From assembly GCA_938041035.1 (NCBI GenBank), contig CALHYX010000046.1:1-36323 (forward strand): a stretch of 36,323 bases of DNA, written 5' to 3'. The notes below the pieces were generated by a model. That model saw only the letters and a program-made list of their open reading frames with translations, ran no database searches and was not told where the DNA came from. This DNA comes from an uncultured Acidimicrobiales bacterium (lineage in GTDB: Bacteria; Actinomycetota; Acidimicrobiia; Acidimicrobiales; SHLQ01). Made by a program: the position numbers and the translations under genes. Within the stretch, counting starts at the first letter, position 1. The number at the start of each line of letters is the position of its first letter. Shown here piece by piece: positions 7,542 to 16,700 of the stretch.

Positions 7542-7665
7542 TGGTGCTCCTTCGACCCACGCTGTCCGGCGCAAGCCCCAAGGGTAGACCCGTTAGCTCC
7601 CGCGCGCTACCGAATGGGCCCGGTTTCTGTGGCCGGCTTGCAGTCGGCCGCCCCGACCGGCGGGT

Positions 7666-8688
7666 CTACTGGAGGCCGAATGCGCTCCACAGCCGAAGCG
7701 AACTGCGGGTCAGCAGGCCGCATTCGTCGAGCAGGCGCCGGACCTTCGACAGCGAGGCGTGCAGGAACTCCCGGTTCTCGGGATCGTTCTTCACCGCTGC
7801 GAGCACCTCGGCGGGAATGTTGTACTCCCGGGCGATGTGGCCGGGTACGCCGAGCATCTGCCCCGACATTTGAAAGAGGATGAACGGTGCCGCGTGGGCG
7901 AGGACGAAACGCTTGGGCCGCGAAAGTTGGGCGACGCGGCGCTTGAGCTGGTGGCGAGCGAACGAGAGATGGCGCGCTTCCTCGGTGACGTGGATGCGCA
8001 TGATCCTTCTCGTCAGGGGATGGAGGTCGAGGTCGTTGCGCAACGCTTCGCGCTGCACGTGGTCGATCGGGTCTTCGCCACCCAGCACGAATACGAAGAA
8101 CAGTTCGGGGAACCGATGGGCGAGGGCCACGAGCCGAGGGCCGCCCAGCCGCATGCGCAGGGGGATTCGAGGCATGTCGAGGCCCGTGCGGTTGACGAAC
8201 TCCTGGAACATCATCGAGTGCTGGGATTCCTCGACGACCTCGTGCAGCACGTAGCGGTATTCGTTCGAGCCGCTGGGCAGGTTGGCGGCATAGTTGAGCA
8301 GACCGCGGCTCAGGATGTTCTCGAACAACATGCCGGTACGCATGCGGTCGGCGATCAGGTGCAGACCGATGCGGGCTCGGGTGTCCTGGTCGAGCGTGCC
8401 GTACCAGTCGGTCTTGCCGAAGGTGCCTTCACACGCCTCGATGAAACGAGGGTCGGTGGGGGAGATGACGTTGTCGGGATGGTCCCAGTCAACGTCGCCG
8501 TAGGCGTCGAAGTGCTTGTCGACCGACTGGCGATTCAGCCGGGCGACGAGTGCGTCGAACGCGGCATCGTCCAGCGCCGCGCGGCGGACCTGCGTCTCGT
8601 TCGGCAACGCTTCGTCATCGGTGGTGGGGTCGGTGTTCGGCCCGGTGGTGGGGATGGTGTTCGGCCCGGTGGTGGGGGATGGGTTCAT
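7666..8688 (-). CDS. AurF-like diiron oxygenase
   Basis: A 340-residue protein of the AurF (p-aminobenzoate N-oxygenase) diiron family. Iron ligands are visible as E in LFENILSRG (about residue 123), HEVVEESQHSMMFQEF (E150-H157) and VTEEARHLSFAR (E236-H240), the paired ExxxxH pattern of ferritin-like oxygenases. The first ~30 residues are a low-complexity TTGPNT repeat that may be disordered. Substrate unknown: AurF homologues oxidise aromatic amines, but many actinobacterial relatives sit in lipid or xenobiotic contexts. The ATG overlaps the TetR stop (ATGA, 8685-8688) and has GGAGAAG upstream, so regulator and enzyme are translated as a coupled pair. Confidence 0.85.
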   Translation of the reverse strand: MNPSPTTGPNTIPTTGPNTDPTTDDEALPNETQVRRAALDDAAFDALVARLNRQSVDKHFDAYGDVDWDHPDNVISPTDPRFIEACEGTFGKTDWYGTLDQDTRARIGLHLIADRMRTGMLFENILSRGLLNYAANLPSGSNEYRYVLHEVVEESQHSMMFQEFVNRTGLDMPRIPLRMRLGGPRLVALAHRFPELFFVFVLGGEDPIDHVQREALRNDLDLHPLTRRIMRIHVTEEARHLSFARHQLKRRVAQLSRPKRFVLAHAAPFILFQMSGQMLGVPGHIAREYNIPAEVLAAVKNDPENREFLHASLSKVRRLLDECGLLTRSSLRLWSAFGLQ

Positions 8689-9299
8689 GATTCTTCTCCA
8701 GGGGTTTCAAGAAAGTGAGAGAGCAGTTTCAACAGGTCGATGACCTCTTCGACCGAGCTGGGCGCGGGATCGCCGAAGTTGCGCACGCGGGTGGCGAGCC
8801 CTTCGAGGGTGAGAACGGCGAGGGCGGGAACCGCGCCGGCGAAGTCATGGCGTTGTTGTTCGGGGAACGTGTCGGCCCAGGTGTCGGACACCCGGTCGGT
8901 CATGCGCCGGGCGAGTTCGGCCACCGGCTCGCGCAGGTCGTCGTCGTGCCGAGCGCCGTTGGTGAGCTCAAACCAGGCTGCGGTGGAGTCCGACGACAAC
9001 AGCTCCCACAACACGTCGATTGCCCGGTGGAGTCGATCGACCCCTTCGCCGCCGTCGACCATGGCCTTGCGGAAGCGCTCGACCCGCTCCTCGAACAACC
9101 ACTCGCCCGCCGCGAGCAGCAGGCTCGTGCGGGTGGGGTAGTGGTGCAGCAGCGCTCCTCGGGAAACGCCGGCTCGTTCGGCCACCCGCGTGGTGGTCGT
9201 GCCCGCGTAGCCGGATTCGCACAACAGCTGGCCGGTCGCTTCGAGCAGCGCCTCGGTGGTGGCGGCTCGGCGTTCAGCCTGGGTCCGACGGGTGGTCAC
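8685..9299 (-). CDS. TetR-family regulator of the AurF-like gene
   Basis: A 204-residue regulator from GTG at 9299. The N-terminal domain (GYAGTTTTRVAERAGVSRGALLHHYPTRTSLL) is a clear TetR helix-turn-helix; the C-terminal half is helical and ligand-binding by analogy. ATG codons at 9317 and 9326 are alternative starts. I prefer GTG because a TTGACT -35 (9334-9329) with a weak -10 places transcription near it, which would make the message leaderless. An imperfect palindrome at 9325-9346 overlaps this promoter and is the likely operator for autoregulation. The stop overlaps the diiron gene by four bases. Confidence 0.88.
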   Translation of the reverse strand: MTTRRTQAERRAATTEALLEATGQLLCESGYAGTTTTRVAERAGVSRGALLHHYPTRTSLLLAAGEWLFEERVERFRKAMVDGGEGVDRLHRAIDVLWELLSSDSTAAWFELTNGARHDDDLREPVAELARRMTDRVSDTWADTFPEQQRHDFAGAVPALAVLTLEGLATRVRNFGDPAPSSVEEVIDLLKLLSHFLETPGEES

Positions 9300-9324
9300 C
9301 GGGCCACCATCGCACATCACTAAC

Positions 9325-9346
9325 AAACAGTCAAGCCTGATTGTTT
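9325..9346. promoter_or_regulatory. TetR-type operator overlapping the regulator's promoter
   Basis: AAACAGTCA (9325-9333) and TGATTGTTT (9338-9346) are inverted arms with one mismatch around AGCC. The minus-strand -35-like TTGACT (9334-9329) lies inside it. Position and size fit autoregulation by the TetR protein encoded just downstream. Binding is inferred. Confidence 0.6.
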
Positions 9347-9372
9347 ATGACGTCTTCCGTTCACCGCGGGCG

Positions 9373-9393
9373 CTCTGGTGCCAGGCACCAGAG
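9373..9393. repeat. Palindromic intergenic element, copy 1
   Basis: Ten-nt arms CTCTGGTGCC (9373-9382) and GGCACCAGAG (9384-9393) flank a central A. It lies 15 nt past the end of the leftward GH26 gene and upstream of the TetR promoter. The core recurs at 19367-19401 and 36289-36323, both with longer arms. Here pairing stops at the tenth base. It could end GH26 transcription. Confidence 0.75.
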
Positions 9394-9408
9394 GGGTCGC
9401 GGGAGGGC

Positions 9409-10551
9409 TTAGGGGGCGAAATAGGGGTCGGCGGCGAGGGTGGTGAAGGCGGCGATGGACTCGGGCGAGGAGTCCCAACGGCGCTCACAGAAGTTGGTGT
9501 CGGTCGACTGGTGGAACCAGAGCAACGCCTTGATCGCGGGGAACTCGGTCTGCAACGCCGCACCCATGTCCTGAATCCATGCCGCCTTACGGCCGGGGTC
9601 AGCCGGGTCCTCATTCGTCGCCGTCTCACCGATCATCAACGGCTTGTCGGGATGATTTTCCTGCGCCCACTCATAGAACGGGCGGGCCTGCTCCTCAAAG
9701 CCCTTCCACGGCGCGTTGTCGTGACAGTCGAACCAGTTGTACGGATTCCAGCTGATCCAGTCGATGACATCGTCACCTGGATACATGGCCTCGACCTGGT
9801 CGAACGAGCCGAACGAATGGCCCATGTAGTTGATGAACCACACGATCTGGTCACCGGCGATCGGCTCCATCACCTCGTGGGCCCGGCGCATCATGGCCGC
9901 ATAGTCCGCGTCGGTGCCGAAGCGGCCGACGTTGTCCTCGGGCTCATGATGCAGCGAGAACATCACCGTGTGGCCGCTGTCGGCGATCTCGGTGGCGAAA
10001 CGGGCCAGCTCGGCGTCGTAGTCGCCGCGGGCCACTCGCGCCCACGGCGGTGCGTCACCGCCCTCGGTCGCCACCTTCCAGGACGCCACGATGGTGCGCC
10101 CCTCATCGGCCAGGCGCTGGGCATCGGCGGTGAACAGCTGCGCGTCCGGACCCACCCGGTAGATGCGCACCATCGCGAATTGCCGATCGGCGATGGCCTC
10201 CTGAATGGACAGATCCAAGCCATCCTGTTGGCGGTTTGACGAGCCGAGGTAGGCGCCGCAACCGGGCACCAGCAGGTCGTCGATCGTCACACCGTCGGGG
10301 CAGGCGCCGGCGACCGGCGGGACGGATTCCGGGAACGGATTGGTGGGCGGTGGCGCATCGTCGCCGTCGCACAGGAACCCGCCGCCAACCGTGCCGTCGG
10401 CGTTGGCTTCACACAACCCGACGGCGCCAGGCGCGGCCAACGGTATCGCCACGGCGATGGCGATGGTGAGAAAGGCGATGGTGAGCAGAATGGCGCGACG
10501 TTGCAAGGCAATGGGTCCGTAACGGGAGGTTGGTTCCCGCGTTTTCGTCAT
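9409..10551 (-). CDS. Membrane-anchored or secreted GH26 glycosidase (beta-mannanase-like)
   Basis: A 380-residue protein with a signal-anchor helix at about residues 20-44, a Pro-rich spacer with Cys pairs (residues 47-85), and a GH26 catalytic domain beginning GAYLGSSN. The acid/base Glu is in VMFSLHHEPEDN (about E203) and the nucleophile Glu in PLMIGETATNE (about E309); WISWNPYNW and the FHQS motif near the end also fit. GH26 enzymes cut beta-mannans or mixed-linkage glucans. The protein acts outside the membrane. It is divergent from the giant surface-protein gene across 170 nt, so the two may share regulation. The ATG at 10551 directly follows CGGAG, too close to be an ideal ribosome site. 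Confidence 0.88.
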   Translation of the reverse strand: MTKTREPTSRYGPIALQRRAILLTIAFLTIAIAVAIPLAAPGAVGLCEANADGTVGGGFLCDGDDAPPPTNPFPESVPPVAGACPDGVTIDDLLVPGCGAYLGSSNRQQDGLDLSIQEAIADRQFAMVRIYRVGPDAQLFTADAQRLADEGRTIVASWKVATEGGDAPPWARVARGDYDAELARFATEIADSGHTVMFSLHHEPEDNVGRFGTDADYAAMMRRAHEVMEPIAGDQIVWFINYMGHSFGSFDQVEAMYPGDDVIDWISWNPYNWFDCHDNAPWKGFEEQARPFYEWAQENHPDKPLMIGETATNEDPADPGRKAAWIQDMGAALQTEFPAIKALLWFHQSTDTNFCERRWDSSPESIAAFTTLAADPYFAP

Positions 10552-10721
10552 CTCCGCGAACCCACTTGAGCGAATCGACGCAAAGTGGTTGAAAACGCAC
10601 GGAGATTGCTGAACGGGATTCGGGTCGTTTGGCCCCTCATGGGCGCACGCCGATTGTCGACGGGACTGTCAGGCGTATCCGCGCCGAAGCCCCGTTGTCA
10701 CAGGAACCGGACACCATCACC
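10552..10721. other. Divergent intergenic region between GH26 and giant surface-protein genes
   Basis: 170 nt carrying the 5' regions of both genes. I see no strong promoter or operator. Loose -35-like TTGAAA (about 10588) and TTGTCG (about 10655) followed by TATCCG are possible for the rightward gene. AGGAA lies 15-20 nt before the ATG at 10722, too far to be a good ribosome site. Confidence 0.4.
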
Positions 10722-13700
10722 ATGTCGATTTCGTCGATGCAGCGTTCACGTCGAGTCTTGAACTCGAGCTTGCTCTTTCTCATTATCGCCCTCGTGGCGA
10801 GCATCGTGGCCGTACCCGCGGCCGCGCAGCAGCAGAACGAGATCGTGCTGTCGGTCGACTTCGACGGCACCGCCAGCTTTGGCGATCCCCTCGACGACGG
10901 TTCCGGCAACGGCGTGCACACGCCGGGCGAGGACGGTGGGCCGAACAACAACGTCGTTCGTACCAACGACCAGGTGCAGTACCGCATCGACTGGAACGTG
11001 AACGAGGTCGACGGCACCGGCGTCACGCTGAAGATGTCGCTGCCCGAAGGCATGACCTGGCTCGCCGATCCGTCCACCACCACCGGCCTCCCCGCCGGCT
11101 GTGTGTCCGGCACCAACACGGCCAACGGTGGCCGTGACCTCGAATGTGTCACCGAGGACGAATTCCAGGGCTCCAATGGCGCCATTCACCCCCGTGCGCT
11201 CGTCGGCGCGTTTTTCGACGGGGACAGCCTCGCTCCCGTCGCCTCGATCGAGTCCGATCAGAGTGGCCCCGTGGTCTCGGACCCGGTACCGCTCACGGTG
11301 TCGGCCCGTCCGAAGGGTGACTGGATTAAGGGCAAGGTCAAGAAGGACGCCGTGTCCGGTTCGGTCATCGGTTACGAACCCGACGAAGAGATCTTTGGCA
11401 TCGACAACGGCGGTGTAAACGGTCGCATCTTCGTGTGGAACCTGCGACTCGTTCCCGCCGGCGGCCTCAAGGGCGCCGAGCCGATGGATGATTCGATCGA
11501 CATCAACTTCTTCGACCAGATGTGGTTCTCCACTCCCGACGCCGTGCTCGCCACCGGGCTGATGCCCAACGGCCGCACCGCGTGTGGCGGCTACGACGGC
11601 TCGGGTTCCTACCCGTTCGGTTCGGCCGGACTCGGCACCGCCGACCAGACCACCGCCGGGACGTGGACCTGTACCGACCAGACCGCGACCGCGGGCTACG
11701 GCTACCCGATTGTCGAGATCGACATCACCGGGCACGACACGAGCACCCCACCGCCGAAGAACGCCGACAACTCCGGCAACTCGTCCACCTTGATCTCCGG
11801 CCAGATCGCCATGTGGATGTCGGAAGAGGCCCTCGGCGACATGCCCACCCCGCAGATCATCGCCAACGCCATCACCGGCAGCGACGACGAGATCGTCAAC
11901 ACCAACACCGACATCGTGCCGATCCAGGTGTACGGCACCAGCGGCGCGGTCGACGAGGCCGACTACGGCCTGAACAACGCTTCGCCGTACGAGTTCCCCA
12001 AGGGCCCACCCCCCGCGTCCGTCGGACGTTCGTTTCGCCACTACATCCGGTACCAGAACGGCCCGCTCGCCGAGATTGAGGGGTACGACCCGAACACCGA
12101 CCTGATCTATCGCGGTATGGATCGCCGCCGCCAGGCCTACGGTGGCCCCGGCTATTCGATCACCGATGGCGCCAATGGCACCGATGGTGGCCAGTACTGG
12201 CGTTGGGACGGCGACGGCCAGACGCCACGCGGCAACGAATTGGTGGTCGTAGCCGACTTTCTCACGGTGACCAACCCGTCCGCCAGGGCCGGAGACTTCG
12301 AGATGGCGATTCACGGCTGCGTCAGCTTCGACCCGACCCATCAGGAGCTCATCCCGTTCGCCCCATCGCACGGTGTGAGCGTGGTCGACACGCACGCGAC
12401 GCGCCCGGAGTTGGTATTCGATCTGCCCACCATCGGTGGCGGTACGAGCGCGCCGAGCACGGCCACCAACCTCGTTCATGTCATCGCTGGCACCGGCAGT
12501 GTTGGCAGCTCGGTCTACTGGCCCAGGTACACCCAGGCCTACGTGACCAACCGCGGGGAGATCCCCCACGTGGTCGAGGTCGCCGCTGGCGCGGTCACCC
12601 CCGGGATCGCCGTGGCTGAACATGGAGCGACCTGCAACGGCGGCGACGCTGACGCTCGTGGCTGGGTCAACGCTGATGACCCCGCGGCACTCGCTGCCGC
12701 CAACTTCGACCCGAATGGCGATGGTCGCTATGAGGACATCACCCACGTCCGCGTCCGGCTCACCGAGCCGCAGCCGTGGCACAGCACCGCCGGCTACATC
12801 AAGAACGACGTCCGTTTCGGCGTCGGCTTCCAGATCAACCTGAACATGCGGGTCAAGGACAACCCGGCCGCCGGTTTCCAGGAAGCGGACCAGGAACTGT
12901 TCGTCTATGCCTCCCGCGCCCTGGGCGACTGGGACGGCACCGGCAACGCGCCGCTCGAGAACTGCACCAACAACAACGCGTTCCCCACCGACGTCACCAC
13001 GTCGGGCTGGTGCAACCTGCCCTTCTCCGACGACGGCTCGTCGTCGACCGACATCTCGGACTTCAAGAACGACTTCGACTCCAACACCGTCGAGTTCCTC
13101 GACACCTTGGCTCGGGTGCGATCCGCTCACGCCGACGCCATCTACATCGTCGAGCCGGCCCTCGCGATTGGCAAGAAGAACCTGGCCGGCGCCGCCGACA
13201 TCGTCATCAACGGCGACATCGTCGAATTCGAGATCAACCCCAAGGTCGTCGGCTCGTCGCTCGACAGCATCAACGACGTGAAGATCACCGATCCGCTGTC
13301 GGCGAACTACGAGTTCGTGGCCTTCACCCAGCTGCCGACCACCCCGGGCGCGACCTGTGCCTACACCACCGTCATCACGTGTTCGTTCGGCGACCACATC
13401 GGTGGGTGGTCGGACACGGTCCGGTACACCGTCAAGGTCGTCAACGCCGGGGCCAACGCAACGCTGAAGAACACGGTCACCATCACCGGTAACGACCCCA
13501 TTCTGGGTACCCCCAAGGCACCGGCGAAGTCGTCGGCCAACGCCTTTACGCCGGCCCCGTTTGAGGAGTCCGGCATCGTCAAGGTGCTCGGCAACCACAT
13601 CGGTCCGTGCCTGGCGCACCCGACCGAAGATCCGCCGCCGGCCGACTGGGGCACCGACTGTGAGCTCATCGCCCAAAATAGCGGCATGTTGTTCGACCTC

Positions 13701-16700
13701 ACCGTCGTCAACGAGGGCAACGTCGACCTGGAGAACTACCGCATCATCGATGTGCTTCCCCATCTGAACGATTCGACCGAACCCTCGTCGATGACCCTCA
13801 CCGGCGACGGCCGCACGCCTCCGTCGGCCTTCACCGGCAGTCTCACCTTCAACTCGATCACCGGTCAGGGCGGCGAGACTTTCTGGTACACCGCCGATCC
13901 GGCCGGGACCGTGTCCCGCGACCCGGGTGTCTCCGAGCTGACCAACACCTGGTGCACCGCGCCCGCCGGCGGCGTTCCCGTCACCGGCCTCGGTGCCTGC
14001 CCGGCGAGCGCCGCCGATGTGACGGCGGTCTACGCCAACCTCGGCACGCTGCCGTTCGGTGCGACCCACTCCGTTCGCCTCGCCCTCGAGACCGACGGCA
14101 ACAACTGCGACGACATCTACACCAACACCTTTGGTGGCCGTACCGACAACCTGAAACTGCCGGTGCGCTCCAACGACGTGTCGCTCATGGTCGGCTTCTG
14201 TGACGCCGCGATCGATATCGAAAAGGCCACCAACGGCCAGGATGCCGACACGCCGAACGGTCCCATCCTGGCCGAAGGAGAGGCCGTGACCTGGACCTAC
14301 GAGGTCGAGAACGCCGGATCGACCGCACTGATCGACGCCACGGTGACCGACGACCAGGGTGTGACGGTCGACTGTGATGTCGACGGCAACGGCAGCCTCG
14401 ACGGCACCAACGTCATCCCGCTCATGCTCCCGGGTGACAAGATCACCTGCGAGGGCACAGGCACCGCGGTCGCTGCCGGTCAGTACACCAACAATGCCAC
14501 CGTTGAGGGCCAGGGCGCCGTGCCCGACCCGGCGACCTGTGGTTGTGACACCAGCGACCCCTCCACCTGGCCGACCGATGCCAGCGGGTTCATCGCCCCG
14601 ACCGACCCGATCACCGGCGAACCACTGTTCCCGGTCGATGCTGAGGACCCCTCGAACTACTGGGGGTACGAGCCCAACCCCGCCATCGGCGTCCAGAAGG
14701 ACACCAACGGTGCCGACGCAGACACCCAGCCTGGCCCGGGAATCGCTCCCGGCGACCCGGTCACGTGGACCTATGTCGTGTCGAACACCGGCAACGTCGC
14801 GTTGCGCGACGCTGCGGTGACCGACGATCAGGGCGTCACCGTCATCTGCGACATCGACGGCAACGGCCTGTTCGACGACGGCACCAACATCATCCCGTTC
14901 TTCTTGCCCGTGCAATCGGTGACCTGTCAGGGCACCGGAATCGCGACGGCAGGCCAGTACACGAACAATGCCTCGGTCTCGGGCACGGCCCTGAAGCCGC
15001 CGGCGGGCTGCGCCTGTGATCTGGGCGACCCGTCGACCTGGCCCGAAGACCCCTCCGCCTATGTCGATCTCGCCGACCCCGACGGTGTGACGCCGTGGGT
15101 GGTCGATGCCGAGGATCCGTCGCACTACTTCGGTGCCGACCCCTCGATCGATATCGAGAAGGACACCAACGGTGTCGACGCCGACACTCCCTCCGGGCCC
15201 AACGTGCCCGTCGGCGATCCGGTCACGTGGACCTATGTGGTGACCAACGACGGAAGCACGGCCTTGACCGATGCGACCGTGACCGATGATCAGGGTGTGA
15301 CCGTGGACTGTGATGTCGACGGTGACGGTGTGCTCGACGGCACCAACGTCATCCCGATCATGGTGCCTAACGCCGAGGTGACCTGTGAGGGCACCGGCAT
15401 TTCGACCGGTGGTCAGTACACCAACAACGCGACCGTTTCGGGCCAGCCGGCCCTGCCGAACCCGGCGACGTGCGGCTGTGACCTGACCGACCCCTCCGGT
15501 TGGCCCGACGATGACGCCTCGCTGTACAGCGACCTCCTCGACGGTGACGGTGAGCCGTTCGCTCCCGTCGACGCCGAGGATCCGTCGCACTACTTCGGTG
15601 TTGAGCCCTCGATCGATATCGAGAAGGACACCAACGGTGTTGACGCCGACACGCCCGTCGGTCCGTACGTTGCGGCCGGTGACCCGGTCACGTGGACCTA
15701 TGTGGTGACCAACGACGGCAACACCGCGTTGACCGATGCGACGGTGACCGATGATCAGGGTGTGACCGTGGACTGTGATGTCGACGGTGACGGCGTGCTC
15801 GACGGCACCAACGTCATCCCGATCATGGTGCCCGACGCCGAGGTGACCTGTGAGGGCACCGGCATTTCGACCGGCGGTCAGTACACCAACAACGCGACCG
15901 TTTCGGGCCAGCCGGCCCTCCCGGACTTCGACACCTGCGGCTGCGACATCACCGACCCCTCCGGTTGGCCGACCAACGCCGCGGACTACTCCGACGCCAC
16001 TGACGCCGATGGGGCACCGCTCGACCCGGTCGACGCCGAGGACCCGTCGCACTACTTCGGTGTGGACCCGAGCGTCGACATCGAGAAGGCGACCAACGGC
16101 GCCGACGCTGATACCCCGACCGGTAAGCGGGTACCCGTGGGCGACCCGATCACCTGGACCTACGTGGTGACCAACGACGGCAACACGGCGCTGGGCGATG
16201 TCACGGTGACCGATGATCAGGGTGTGACCGTTGACTGTGATGTCGACGGTGATGGCGTGTTCGACGGCACCAACGTGATTCTCGTGATGCTGCCCGACGC
16301 CGAGGTGACCTGTGAGGGCACCGGCATCGCGACCGCCGGTCAGTACACCAACAACGCTTCGGTCAGCGGCGACCCGCTGCTGCCGGATCCCGACTCGTGT
16401 GAGTGTGATCTCCAAGATCCGTTGACCTGGCCCGAAGACACCAGCGGCTTTGTGGCCCCGGCCGATGCCGATGGTGAGCCGATCCCGTCGCCCAGCGACG
16501 ACGACGACTCGCATTACTTCGGTACCGAGCCCTCCGTGGGCATCGAGAAGGCCACGAACGGTGTTGACGCCGACACGGTGACCGGCCCACAGATCCCCGT
16601 TGGCGATCCCGTCACGTGGACCTACGTGGTGACCAACGACGGCAACACTTCGTTGCTCGACGCGACCGTGACCGATGATCAGGGTGTGACCGTGGACTGT

